The notes under the pieces were generated by a model, which saw nothing but the letters and a program-made list of their open reading frames with translations, made no database searches and was not told the origin of the DNA. This document shows positions 43,876 to 52,219 of a DNA stretch of 64,000 nt, in pieces (the stretch's first letter is position 1; each line of letters begins with the position of its first letter). Both the position numbers and the translations under genes were made by a program. The stretch spans positions 1 through 64,000 of the forward strand of contig NZ_FOCX01000011.1 of assembly GCF_900110215.1 (NCBI RefSeq). Direction: 5' to 3'. This stretch comes from Halorientalis persicus. Its GTDB lineage: Archaea; Halobacteriota; Halobacteria; Halobacteriales; Haloarculaceae.

Positions 43876-43886
43876 AGGTTTATTAC
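43876..43886 (+). promoter_or_regulatory. Possible TATA box of the archaellin gene
   Basis: GGTTTATTACC lies about 80 bp before the archaellin ATG, which would leave a 5' leader of roughly 50 nt. The gap 43706-43960 is AT-rich and otherwise empty. Confidence 0.35.
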
Positions 43887-43960
43887 CAAGACATGATTCT
43901 GTCAGTGTAGAGTCCGGGTCGGCCGTGACGGTCGCTCGGGCACAGGTAACAAAAACCATG

Positions 43961-44635
43961 TTCGAGATATTCAAAGAAGACGAAGATCGGGGTCAGGTCG
44001 GTATCGGGACCCTCATCGTGTTCATCGCGATGGTGCTGGTCGCGGCGATCGCGGCGGGTGTCCTGATCAACACGGCCGGCTTCCTGCAGAGTCAGTCAGA
44101 AGAGACGGGTCAACAATCGAGTCAACAGGTCACCAACCGGCTGGCGGTCCAGCAGTCCAGCGGGCTGGTCGAAGAAATAACTGGTGATAAACTGGTCGTC
44201 GGTGGTGTCGAGATGATCGCCACCAAAGCTCCCGGGGCAGAGGACATCGACCTCACCGGCGTGACGATGCAGTGGGTCGACGACTCCGGGACGTACGATC
44301 TGGTTCACGAAAACGTGGCCAATAGTGATGATAATAACAACAACCCTGACGGGACCTTTAGTCACGTCGCAATCAAAGACCAGGACAGTTCCCTCTCCGG
44401 GGATGCTCCGGTAATCAACAGTCCGGACGACCGGGCGAAGATCATTATCAGTGTCGGAGATATCTACTCAGAAGATCCTGCTTTCCCGACGAACGCAATT
44501 CCGATTAATGGAGGAGACGGACTCGAAGAAGGCGATACGGCGACGATCCGTATTACCACCCAGTCCGGGTCCGTCTCGACGGTTCGGCTGACCGTCCCCG
44601 AATCGCTGAGTGGCAAGTCCGCCGCCACGCTGTAA
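43961..44635 (+). CDS. arlB: Archaellin (archaellum filament protein)
   Basis: A 224-aa class III-signal protein that polymerises into the archaellum. Prepilin peptidase should cut after G12 (DEDRG before [20 protein letters not shown]), leaving the filament-core helix at the mature N-terminus. The outer beta domain follows. No N-x-S/T sequon exists anywhere in the protein, which is unusual because haloarchaeal archaellins are normally N-glycosylated; the NNNN run at about 128-131 is followed by Pro. Only this one archaellin gene is in the window. The start at 43961 leaves the usual short basic/acidic leader. Confidence 0.93.
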   Translation, partial: FEIFKEDEDRGQVGIGTLIVFIAMVLVAAIAAGVLINTAGFLQSQSEETGQQSSQQVTNRLAVQQSSGLVEEITGDKLVVGGVEMIATKAPGAEDIDLTGVTMQWVDDSGTYDLVHENVANSDDNNNNPDGTFSHVAIKDQDSSLSGDAPVINSPDDRAKIIISVGDIYSEDPAFPTNAIPINGGDGLEEGDTATIRITTQSGSVSTVRLTVPESLSGKSAATL

Positions 44636-44726
44636 CCGCGCACACACTTTTCGTTTTCTTCACACCGGCCAGTGACGACTGAATCCACCGACGGAATTAT
44701 TGCCCTCGGTCACGGCAGACCCTAGC

Positions 44727-45383
44727 ATGACGCCGGGCCCAGACGAGGAGCCGACCGGTGGCGACCCCGAAGAGGGGCCCGTCCTCTCACCCGAGGAGCT
44801 CGACATCGCCGAGGACGAACGGGTCAAGGAACTCGACGACGGCCGCTACGTCGTCTCGTCGGGCGACCCTATCGCCGACACCGGGTCCGAGCCGACCGGG
44901 CAGATCGAAGGCCAGACGACCGACGACCGCCCCGTCCCGCCAGAACCCGACACCGATCCCGAACCGGCCGGTGCGCCGTCGGCACCGGCACCAGAACCTG
45001 AGCCCGAGCCCGAACCGGAACCGGAGCCGGATCTCACGGCACGGACGGTTCACGAGTGGCTCACCGAGGATATGCAGGCGGCCAACTCCCGGTACGGGTT
45101 CGACATCACCGCGGCCTTCGACGGCGAGGTGACTCAGCAACGGATGGTCTCGAACGACGTGGTCACCATCTTCGAGAGCCTCGTCATGTGGTACGCCCAG
45201 CAGATCGACCGGAACACGCCCGTCGAGGAGGTGCTCGGAATCTTGCTGATGGAAGCGAACGTCCCGATCCGGTACCCGCCCGACGCCATCGTCCGGACGC
45301 TCGAATCGACGGACCTCTCGCCCGAGGACTCCATCGCCGACCTGCTCGCGGAGATCCGGGAAGACGAGGGGTTCAAACTGTGA
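44727..45383 (+). CDS. DUF7500-like archaellum-locus protein with EP-repeat linker
   Basis: A 218-aa acidic protein. The first part (SPEELDIAEDERVKELDDGR) is short and helical, then a Pro/Glu linker [16 protein letters not shown] (about 88-104), then a helical C-terminal domain (ARTVHEWLTEDMQAANSRYG to LLAEIREDEGFKL). A similar EP tract joins the domains of ArlCE in the same locus. It may be a cytoplasmic archaellum-associated adaptor; I see no catalytic motif. The ATG at 44727 is used because upstream codons are not protein-like. Confidence 0.7.
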   Translation: MTPGPDEEPTGGDPEEGPVLSPEELDIAEDERVKELDDGRYVVSSGDPIADTGSEPTGQIEGQTTDDRPVPPEPDTDPEPAGAPSAPAPEPEPEPEPEPEPDLTARTVHEWLTEDMQAANSRYGFDITAAFDGEVTQQRMVSNDVVTIFESLVMWYAQQIDRNTPVEEVLGILLMEANVPIRYPPDAIVRTLESTDLSPEDSIADLLAEIREDEGFKL

Positions 45384-45404
45384 CGCCATCGACGCCGGCG
45401 ACGC

Positions 45405-45914
45405 ATGGCTGACGGCTCGCTCCCGCCGGTCCGGCGGCTCCAGTTGGGCACCGTCGCCGTCGTTCTCGCTGTCCTCGTCCTGTCGGGACCGCTCGTCGGG
45501 ATCGTCGACCTCACGCCCGAAACCCGCGGTGCGGCCGAGCTCGGCGAAGGTACCGCCAACGCGACCGTCGTCGGCGATCCGACCGTCGACCTGGCGATTA
45601 CGCCCGGCCGGTTCGGAACCAACGTCTCCTATCTCCGGATTCCCCCTGCGGTCGTCGACGTACGGCGGGTCGAGGACCGGCCGCGGTTGCTCTATTCCGT
45701 CTCGGTCCCCCGGCTCGACTTCGAACGGTCCGTGTCGGAACCGCTAAACGAACGCGTCGACGGGCGCATCACGCTCCGGATGGACGACCGCGCGTTCACA
45801 AACGCGCGGATCCGAAACGAGAGCTATCGCGCGACCGTCGTCGTCCGGGTCCAGAGCTTCGAGGGGACCCAGACCGTCTACCGGCGAAACGCGACCGTCC
45901 CGGTCCGCAAGTAA
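45405..45914 (+). CDS. Secreted or membrane-anchored archaellum-locus protein
   Basis: A 169-aa protein with one N-terminal membrane segment (about 13-33) and an external beta-rich domain carrying several N-x-S/T sites (NAT, NVS, NES, NAT). Strand-like stretches are VDLAITPGRFGTNVSYLRI and RATVVVRVQSFEGTQTVYRR. Genes of this kind are found between archaellin and cheY in haloarchaea. It might assist in surface anchoring of the archaellum; function is unknown. Confidence 0.62.
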   Translation: MADGSLPPVRRLQLGTVAVVLAVLVLSGPLVGIVDLTPETRGAAELGEGTANATVVGDPTVDLAITPGRFGTNVSYLRIPPAVVDVRRVEDRPRLLYSVSVPRLDFERSVSEPLNERVDGRITLRMDDRAFTNARIRNESYRATVVVRVQSFEGTQTVYRRNATVPVRK

Positions 45915-45964
45915 GCCGAAGATTACCCGCGTAGCTCGTATTCAAACGCGATAATCTGACGAAA

Positions 45965-45975
45965 GGGTTTATGCC
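45965..45975 (+). promoter_or_regulatory. TATA box of the cheY operon
   Basis: GGGTTTATGCC lies about 30 bp before the cheY ATG at 46002. The spacing predicts an almost leaderless cheY-cheC-cheD transcript separate from the upstream genes. Confidence 0.5.
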
Positions 45976-46001
45976 GATATTCGCAGTACGAATCGGTAAC
46001 A

Positions 46002-46361
46002 ATGTCAGAGGTACTGATCGCGGACGATTCGGAGTTCATGCGGAACCTGCTGCGGGAGATCCTGGAGGAGGACCACCAGATCGTCGGGGAGGTCGAGAAC
46101 GGCGTCGAGGCGGTCGAGGTGTACAAAGAAGAGCGGCCGGATCTGGTCATGATGGACATCGTGATGCCGATCCGTGACGGGATCGAGGCGACGGACGAGA
46201 TCAAGAACGGCGATCCGGACGCGACGGTCATCATGTGTACCAGTGTCGGTCAGGAAGAGAAGATGAAGGAGGCGGTCAAGGCCGGTGCGGACGGCTACAT
46301 CACCAAGCCCTTCCAGAAGCCCAGCGTGATCGAGGCGATCGAGGACGCAGTTGGGGCGTAG
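46002..46361 (+). CDS. cheY: CheY response regulator
   Basis: A 119-aa stand-alone receiver domain. The acidic pocket is ADDSEFMR, the phospho-acceptor Asp lies in VMMDIVMPIRDG, the switch Thr/Ser is in IMCTSVGQEEKM and the Lys in YITKPFQKP. Phosphorylated by CheA, it acts on the archaellum through CheF and ArlCE. It is followed after one base by cheC. Confidence 0.96.
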   Translation: MSEVLIADDSEFMRNLLREILEEDHQIVGEVENGVEAVEVYKEERPDLVMMDIVMPIRDGIEATDEIKNGDPDATVIMCTSVGQEEKMKEAVKAGADGYITKPFQKPSVIEAIEDAVGA

Positions 46362-46362
46362 G

Positions 46363-47568
46363 ATGGAAGTCGACATCCAGTCGCTCGAGACGTTCAACCA
46401 GCTCGCCTACGAGGGATCCCAGCAGGCGACGGCCATGCTGGCCCAGATGACGGGCATCCAGGCCGACGTGGAGGTGACCAAGATCACCCTCATGGACCGG
46501 GCCGACATCGGCGAGGAACTCGCCGGACAGTCCTTCGTCGGCATCGGGTTCGATCTCGAAGGTGCGCTGGTCGGCGACACGACGCTGGTCTTCGAGGAAG
46601 CCTGTACTGGCCCCATCGTCGAGGCATTGCCGGGCGGTGCGGCCGGCGACGAGATGGTCGAGTCGAGCGTCAAGGAGATCGGCAACATCATGATGAGCGG
46701 CTTCATCGACGGGTGGGCCGACTTCCTCGGGACGACCATCGAACACTCGCCACCGCGGTACGTGGAGGCGACCGGCGCGGACGTACTCCCGGTCGGCGAC
46801 GATCCGAACGAGCAGGTGTTCGTGTTCAAGAGCCACATCGAGTGGCCCGGCGAGGATCTCAGCTTCTATATCTATATGTTGCCGGCCTACGATCAACTCA
46901 CCGAGTTGATGGCCGACAGCGGGACCGGCGAGGACGCCATCCCGGTCGACAAACTCTCCGTGTTCAACGAGATGACCAAGGAGGGGACCGCGACGGCGGC
47001 GGCCAACGTCACGCAGATGACCGGCATCGAGACCGACGCGGAGGTGACCCAGATCAGTTTCGCACCCGTCGAGGACGTGCCCAAACAGGTCGACAACAAG
47101 GCCTACGTGGGGACCGCCGTCGAGTTCTCGGGGACCCCGAGCGGGTACCTGATGATCCTGTTCGACGAGGAGTCGGCGATGAACGTCGCGGAGGCGCTGA
47201 TGCCGATGGAACCCGACGGCGAGGGCTTCACCGATATGCACGAGAGTGCCATCGAGGAGATGGGCAACATCATGACCAGCGGGTTCATCGACGGCTGGGC
47301 GAACGTCCTCGAGACCTCCGTCGATCACACGCCGCCCCGCGTCGTCCACGATATGGGGCGGGCGATCATCGACCCGCTGGCGGCCCAGGTCGGCCAGCAC
47401 CAGGAACACGCGTTCATCATCGAGTCCCGGATGCAGACGGCCGACCTCGAGTTCGGCTGTGAGATTCACGCGCTCCCCGACGACGCCGAGCTCCGGCAGG
47501 CCCTCGACGACCTCGATGTCGCACGGAAAGACGAGACTGACCCCGACGTGGAACGGATCTTCGAATGA
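46363..47568 (+). CDS. cheC: CheC-type CheY-phosphate phosphatase, two tandem domains
   Basis: A 401-aa protein made of two complete CheC domains (about 1-195 and 200-390). Each has an intact active pattern: ESSVKEIGNIMMSGFIDGWA with HSPP, and ESAIEEMGNIMTSGFIDGWA with HTPP. These give the E-x2-N motif needed to hydrolyse CheY phosphate. Most bacterial CheC proteins carry two half sites in one domain. The ATG at 46363 follows the cheY stop by one base, and its TGA overlaps the cheD ATG. Confidence 0.92.
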   Translation: MEVDIQSLETFNQLAYEGSQQATAMLAQMTGIQADVEVTKITLMDRADIGEELAGQSFVGIGFDLEGALVGDTTLVFEEACTGPIVEALPGGAAGDEMVESSVKEIGNIMMSGFIDGWADFLGTTIEHSPPRYVEATGADVLPVGDDPNEQVFVFKSHIEWPGEDLSFYIYMLPAYDQLTELMADSGTGEDAIPVDKLSVFNEMTKEGTATAAANVTQMTGIETDAEVTQISFAPVEDVPKQVDNKAYVGTAVEFSGTPSGYLMILFDEESAMNVAEALMPMEPDGEGFTDMHESAIEEMGNIMTSGFIDGWANVLETSVDHTPPRVVHDMGRAIIDPLAAQVGQHQEHAFIIESRMQTADLEFGCEIHALPDDAELRQALDDLDVARKDETDPDVERIFE

Positions 47569-48083
47569 AAGTATACGACAGTAGTTCGGAGACGGCAAGC
47601 AGTCCCGAACAGGAACGGGTCAAGGTCGGCATCGCGGAGTACGAGGTGACGACCAGCGACGCGACGCTGACGACCAGCGGCCTCGGCTCCTGTCTCGGCG
47701 TCGCACTGTACGACGACGCGGCCGGCGTCGCTGGCCTCGTCCACGTGATGCTCCCGTCGGCCGACGGCGTCGAGGACCCAAACGCCGCCAAGTACGCCGA
47801 CACCGGCATCGAGACGCTCCTGCTGGAGATGGAACGTGCCGGTGCGAGCCGTGCCAGCATCCGCGCGAAAGTGGCCGGCGGCAGCGATATGCTCGACTTC
47901 TCGGAGAACGGGTCAGGCATCGGCGTCCGGAACATGGAGCAGGTCGAGGCGACCCTCGACGACCTCGGCGTCCCCCTCGTCAGCGAGGACGTCGGCGGCG
48001 ATCACGGCCGATCGCTCCGCCTCGACGGAGCGTCCGGTGAACTCACGGTCAAAAGTGCCAACAAGGGAAGCAAAACGATCTGA
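47565..48083 (+). CDS. cheD: CheD, transducer glutamine deamidase
   Basis: A 172-aa CheD. The catalytic Cys lies in TTSGLGSCLGVALYD and the His in AGLVHVMLPS. It deamidates glutamines of transducers and binds CheC, whose gene overlaps it by 4 bp (ATGA). The C-terminal part VGGDHGRSLRLDGASGELTV is typical. Confidence 0.94.
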   Translation: MKVYDSSSETASSPEQERVKVGIAEYEVTTSDATLTTSGLGSCLGVALYDDAAGVAGLVHVMLPSADGVEDPNAAKYADTGIETLLLEMERAGASRASIRAKVAGGSDMLDFSENGSGIGVRNMEQVEATLDDLGVPLVSEDVGGDHGRSLRLDGASGELTVKSANKGSKTI

Positions 48084-48291
48084 TTCGCTCGCGGGTATTT
48101 AAACGACGAGTGTTTCTATCGGTGATAACAGAACCTGCGATAGCGGGAACGACGGCCTATCGGCCGTGGGTGTGTCTGAAACCCGATTTCGGCTAATTCG
48201 CCCGAAATCTCCAGTTGAAGCGTCTGACGAGTATCACTCATGATACTATAAGCGACAGGTTGAAGGCCGTAAGGGGCGAATACTGACAGTG

Positions 48292-50100
48292 ATGAGTAGT
48301 CTCGCCGCGGGCCCGGTCGCGTTCGTGTTCGCCGCCGGTGCCGAAGGGTTGGTCCCGGAGGGGCTGGCCCCGCTGGTGGCGCTCGTGGCCAGCGGCGTCG
48401 TCGGGATGAGTATCAAGAACGTCTTCGACTCGATACTCTCCGACGAGGAGGAAGAGGGCGATCTCGGCGGCGATATGGGCGGCGATATGGGCGACGACAT
48501 GGGCGATGACGGCGGCCTGATGGCCGACGAGGGCGGTGACGACCTCGACGACCTGGGCGGGCTCGGCGGCGACGACGACCTCGGCGGCTTCGACGACGAC
48601 GGCGACGGGTTCGGCGACATGGACGGCGGCGGTGGCGGTCCGGCCACAGACGAACTGGAGAACCGGCTGGACGAACTCGAAAACGAGGTCGGCAGTCTCC
48701 AGTCGACCGTCAACACCGTCCGCAACGAGAACGAGCAGATCGGCGAGCAGGTGCAGGACCTGGACGAGAACATCCGGAAGCTGCTCGACATCTACGAGAT
48801 GGTCACTCGTGGCGTCAATCCCTTCGCCGACGACATTCAGGCCGGCGCGGGCGGCGGTCTGGAAGACGGGAGTTTCGGCCTGTTCAGCGACGACGACGAC
48901 GGCGACGACGAAGAGGAGATCGACGACGAGATCGCCAACGCCGACGCCGAGGGCTTTTTCGACGAAGACCTCGTGGAGGACGAGGATGACGACAGCGTGG
49001 AGGACGTCGGTGACGACCTCGGCGGCGTCAGCGACGTCGTCGACGGCGGTGACGACGGTGCTGACGGAGGTGACGACATGGACGAGTTCGGAGACATCGA
49101 CGACTTCGACGACGGTGGCGACGACATGGACGAGTTCGGAGACATGGACGACTTCGACGACGGCGGCGACGATTTCGATGATTTCGACGACGGTGGCGAC
49201 GACGATGGCGGCGGTGACGGTGACGGCGGGAAGTCATTTCAGGAACTCAAACAGGAGTACGAATCCGGTGACGCCGACTGGGCCGAAGGCGAAGAGCCCG
49301 ACGACGCCGCGGACGACGGTGACGACGAGGACGAGCCCGTGGTCGAGCCCGCCGACGACCTGGAGGACGGCGACGACTTCGACGACGGATTCGGCGACCT
49401 GGACGACGACCTCGGCGACGCCGAAGAGAGCATGGACGGTGACGTCGTAGAGTCCACGGACGTCGACGACGTCCTCCCGTCGGCCGGTGACGACGGCAAC
49501 GACGACGGAGCCGACGAGACGGCCGACGGGGCCGGTGCGATGGCCGCCGAGACCGAGCCCGACCCGGAGGTGGATTCGGAACCGGAGCCCGAGCTGGACG
49601 CCGAACCGGAGCCAGAACCCGAACCGGAGCCAGAACCCGAACCGGAGCCAGAACCCGAACCCGAACCAGAGCCTGAACCGGAGCCCGCGGCCGCGACCAC
49701 CGACGCCCCCGTGACGGACCAGCAGAGCGCGCCCGAAACGGACGGAACCGCGACGGACGACGGGCCGGGGAAGCCGTACCTCCGGGCGCTCCCGGACGGG
49801 TACGCGGCCGATCTGATCGTCATGGAGTGGCTGGAGTACCTCGTCGCGGAGTCGGACGTGCGCGAGACGGCGGAAGCCATCCAGTACTACGAGCGGATCG
49901 ACTGGCTCAGTGAGTCGGTGGCGACGGAGCTACGGTCGTTCCTGTCGGGATTCGACGGCGGCGGGTCGGGTGGATCGCTGACGATCGATCACCACACCCA
50001 GAGTCTCCGCTACATTAGCCAACTGGGCGAGGACGCCGCCGACGGGGCGGCCATGCGACTGTTGGCCCGTGGAGGTGGTGGTGATGGGCTTCAGCATTAG
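48292..50100 (+). CDS. arlCE: ArlCE, archaellum switch protein (fused ArlC and ArlE)
   Basis: A 602-aa fusion of the cytosolic archaellum proteins that form the chemotaxis-responsive switch under the motor. The N-terminus has a hydrophobic stretch ([16 protein letters not shown]) and then an acidic Gly/Asp/Met repeat. A coiled coil (about 115-165, [20 protein letters not shown]) belongs to the ArlC part. A long Asp/Gly linker with near-perfect [18 protein letters not shown] units and an EPEPEP run (about 425-465) leads to the ArlD/E domain ([20 protein letters not shown]). A GTG one codon upstream is a possible alternative start. Confidence 0.88.
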   Translation: MSSLAAGPVAFVFAAGAEGLVPEGLAPLVALVASGVVGMSIKNVFDSILSDEEEEGDLGGDMGGDMGDDMGDDGGLMADEGGDDLDDLGGLGGDDDLGGFDDDGDGFGDMDGGGGGPATDELENRLDELENEVGSLQSTVNTVRNENEQIGEQVQDLDENIRKLLDIYEMVTRGVNPFADDIQAGAGGGLEDGSFGLFSDDDDGDDEEEIDDEIANADAEGFFDEDLVEDEDDDSVEDVGDDLGGVSDVVDGGDDGADGGDDMDEFGDIDDFDDGGDDMDEFGDMDDFDDGGDDFDDFDDGGDDDGGGDGDGGKSFQELKQEYESGDADWAEGEEPDDAADDGDDEDEPVVEPADDLEDGDDFDDGFGDLDDDLGDAEESMDGDVVESTDVDDVLPSAGDDGNDDGADETADGAGAMAAETEPDPEVDSEPEPELDAEPEPEPEPEPEPEPEPEPEPEPEPEPEPAAATTDAPVTDQQSAPETDGTATDDGPGKPYLRALPDGYAADLIVMEWLEYLVAESDVRETAEAIQYYERIDWLSESVATELRSFLSGFDGGGSGGSLTIDHHTQSLRYISQLGEDAADGAAMRLLARGGGGDGLQH

Positions 50101-50521
50101 CGGCTCGGCGGCGATCATCTTCGTCGGGATGTTCATCGGTTTTGGCATCCTCTACGGGGCCGTCTCCGACGGGTACGAGCGCGTTTCGGACGCACAGGAG
50201 GCCCGGACCGACGACGCCCTCGAGACCGAAAACACTGCGATCAACGTCACGTCGGCCGAGTACGTCGGGACCACCGACCGGCTCACGGTGCTGGTCGAGA
50301 ACACCGGCGCGACTGCGGTCGGGCTCAACGCGACCGACTTCCTGATCGAGAACGAGTACGTGACCGACTGGCGCGCCGCGGCGACCGTCGCCGGACAGGA
50401 CGACACGCGGCTCTGGCTGCCGGGCGAACAGCTCAACATCACGGTCCGGACCGGCGAGGTGCCGGCCAGGGTGACCGTCGTCACGGGCAACGGCGTCGCC
50501 CGGACGGAGGAGGTGAACTGA
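50084..50521 (+). CDS. arlF: ArlF, archaellum stator/anchor protein
   Basis: A 145-aa protein with an N-terminal helix (about 8-26, [18 protein letters not shown]) and an external beta-sandwich domain ([20 protein letters not shown]). Three sequons (NVT, NAT, NIT) are present. ArlF binds the S-layer and anchors the motor in the pseudo-periplasm. The gene overlaps the end of arlCE by 17 bp and is followed by a paralogue. Confidence 0.85.
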   Translation: MGFSISGSAAIIFVGMFIGFGILYGAVSDGYERVSDAQEARTDDALETENTAINVTSAEYVGTTDRLTVLVENTGATAVGLNATDFLIENEYVTDWRAAATVAGQDDTRLWLPGEQLNITVRTGEVPARVTVVTGNGVARTEEVN

Positions 50522-50522
50522 G

Positions 50523-50978
50523 ATGGGTGTCAGCGTGACTTCGTCGTTCGCCGTGATCGTGGTCGGTGCGCTCCTGGCCTTCGGCGTGTTCTACAGCGCC
50601 TCGGCCAACTCCTTCGAGCGCGTTCGGGCGGCCAGCGACGGCCAGAACGAGCGCTTCGACCGCCTTCAGGAGACTTCGATCACCGTCACGGCGGCCGACG
50701 TGATCGACACGACGCCCTGTACCGTCCGGGTCAACGTCACCAACGAGGGCCAGACTACGCTGACCATCGACGACACGGACGTGCTGGTCGACGGCGTCTA
50801 CCGGACGGGCTGGCAGTCCGAGACCACCGTCGAGGGCGACGAAAACACCAGCGACTGGTTCCCGGCCGAGCGCCTGTCGCTCAACGTCACTGCCGACGGG
50901 ACGCCCCAGCGCGTCAAGGTCGTCAGCGGTCCGGGCGTCGCGGCGACGAAACCGGTCACGGGGGGGTCAGTATGCTGA
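50523..50978 (+). CDS. ArlF-like paralogue
   Basis: A 151-aa protein built like the preceding ArlF: an N-terminal helix (FAVIVVGALLAFGVFYSASA) then a beta domain (TVTAADVIDTTPCTVRVNVT, DVLVDGVYRTGWQ). The shared ending VKVVSGPGVA matches [10 protein letters not shown] of the first copy, so the two arose by tandem duplication. It may replace or pair with ArlF in the stator. It begins one base after the arlF stop. Confidence 0.78.
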   Translation: MGVSVTSSFAVIVVGALLAFGVFYSASANSFERVRAASDGQNERFDRLQETSITVTAADVIDTTPCTVRVNVTNEGQTTLTIDDTDVLVDGVYRTGWQSETTVEGDENTSDWFPAERLSLNVTADGTPQRVKVVSGPGVAATKPVTGGSVC

Positions 50979-50994
50979 CGGAGGTGCGTAACTG

Positions 50995-51456
50995 ATGGCG
51001 AGCGTCTCCGTCTCGCATATGATCCTGTTCATCGCCTCCATCGTGATCGCCGCGAGCGTCGCTGGCGTGTTCACCGACAGCATCAGTCAGGTGAGTCAGG
51101 CCATCGACGATCGCGGATTATCGGTCAGTGAGAACGTCCGGACGGACATCGAAGTGATCAGCGACAGCGGGTCGGCCGCCGTCTACGACGAGACGACGGA
51201 GAACATCACCATCTACGTCAAAAACACGGGATCCAGGGAGTTACGAGACGAATCTGAAGCCATCGACGTGCTGGTCGACGGCCGGTACGAGACCGACGTG
51301 ACGGTGACGTTGCTCGACGGGGCCGACGGCTGGGGGCCCGGCGACGTGGTTCGGCTGGAGATCAGTCCGAACGACGGCGGCGGGCTCTCGTCCGGTGACC
51401 ACCGCGTGAAGGTCATCATCAACGAAGACGAGGAGGTGTTTAGGTTCCGCATATGA
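50995..51456 (+). CDS. arlG: ArlG, archaellum stator protein
   Basis: A 153-aa protein with an N-terminal helix ([20 protein letters not shown]) and an external beta domain. ArlG forms filaments capped by ArlF that link the motor to the S-layer. One sequon (NIT) is seen near 65. Its stop overlaps the arlH start by four bases. An ATGA overlap ties its translation to arlH. Confidence 0.85.
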   Translation: MASVSVSHMILFIASIVIAASVAGVFTDSISQVSQAIDDRGLSVSENVRTDIEVISDSGSAAVYDETTENITIYVKNTGSRELRDESEAIDVLVDGRYETDVTVTLLDGADGWGPGDVVRLEISPNDGGGLSSGDHRVKVIINEDEEVFRFRI

Positions 51457-52217
51457 GTATCGCAACACAAGATCTCTACTCGCTCGGCCTGACGGATCAC
51501 GACCGGCTCAACAAGGAACTCGGCGGCGGCATCCCGCCCGGGAGTATCGTCCTCGTCGAGGGCGACTACGGGGCCGGGAAGAGCGCCATGAGCCAGCGGT
51601 TCACCTACGGTCTCTGTGAGGAGGGCCACTCGGTGACGATGCTGTCGACGGAACTCACCGTGGGCAGTTTCCTCGACCAGATGCACTCGCTGTCCTACGA
51701 CATGGTCGATCACCTCCTGCAGGAGAACTGTCTGTTCCTCCACGCCGACATCGGCGACACGAACACGCTGACCGGCGGCGACGAGGAGGAGGGCGACCGC
51801 AAGGAACTGCTCAAGCGTCTCATGGAGGCCGAAGTGATGTGGGGCACCGACGTGATCATCATCGACACGTTCGACTCCATCCTGCGCAACGACCCGAAAT
51901 TCGAGGCGCTAGTTCGACAGAACGAGGAGCGCCAGGCCGCTCTGGAGATTATCGGCTTCTTCCGGGACGTGATCTCCCGGGGGAAAGTGATCGTCCTTAC
52001 CGTCGATCCCTCGACGCTAGACGAGGAGGCCATCGGTCCGTTCCGATCCATCGCGGACGTGTTCCTCGAACTCGAGATGGTCGAGGTCGGCAACGACGTG
52101 CGCCGGCAGATCTCGGTGAAGCGGTTCGCCGGGATGGGTGAACAGGTCGGTGACTCCATCGGGTACTCGGTCCGCTCGGGGACCGGCATCGTGATCGAGA
52201 GCCGTAGCGTCGCATAA
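51453..52217 (+). CDS. arlH: ArlH, archaellum motor regulator (RecA-like ATP binder)
   Basis: A 254-aa KaiC-like protein of the archaellum motor. Walker A is GDYGAGKSA, Walker [10 protein letters not shown]. The start [21 protein letters not shown] is typical. ArlH binds ATP and controls the ArlI ATPase; it forms a ring at the motor base. It is the second KaiC-like protein in this locus, the other being at 42055-42780. Confidence 0.94.
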   Translation: MSIATQDLYSLGLTDHDRLNKELGGGIPPGSIVLVEGDYGAGKSAMSQRFTYGLCEEGHSVTMLSTELTVGSFLDQMHSLSYDMVDHLLQENCLFLHADIGDTNTLTGGDEEEGDRKELLKRLMEAEVMWGTDVIIIDTFDSILRNDPKFEALVRQNEERQAALEIIGFFRDVISRGKVIVLTVDPSTLDEEAIGPFRSIADVFLELEMVEVGNDVRRQISVKRFAGMGEQVGDSIGYSVRSGTGIVIESRSVA

Positions 52218-52219
52218 CC

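Noticed and set aside
49239-49880. Ser/Gly-rich 213-codon minus-strand frame
   Set aside because: It is the antisense of the Asp- and Glu-Pro-repeat part of arlCE.
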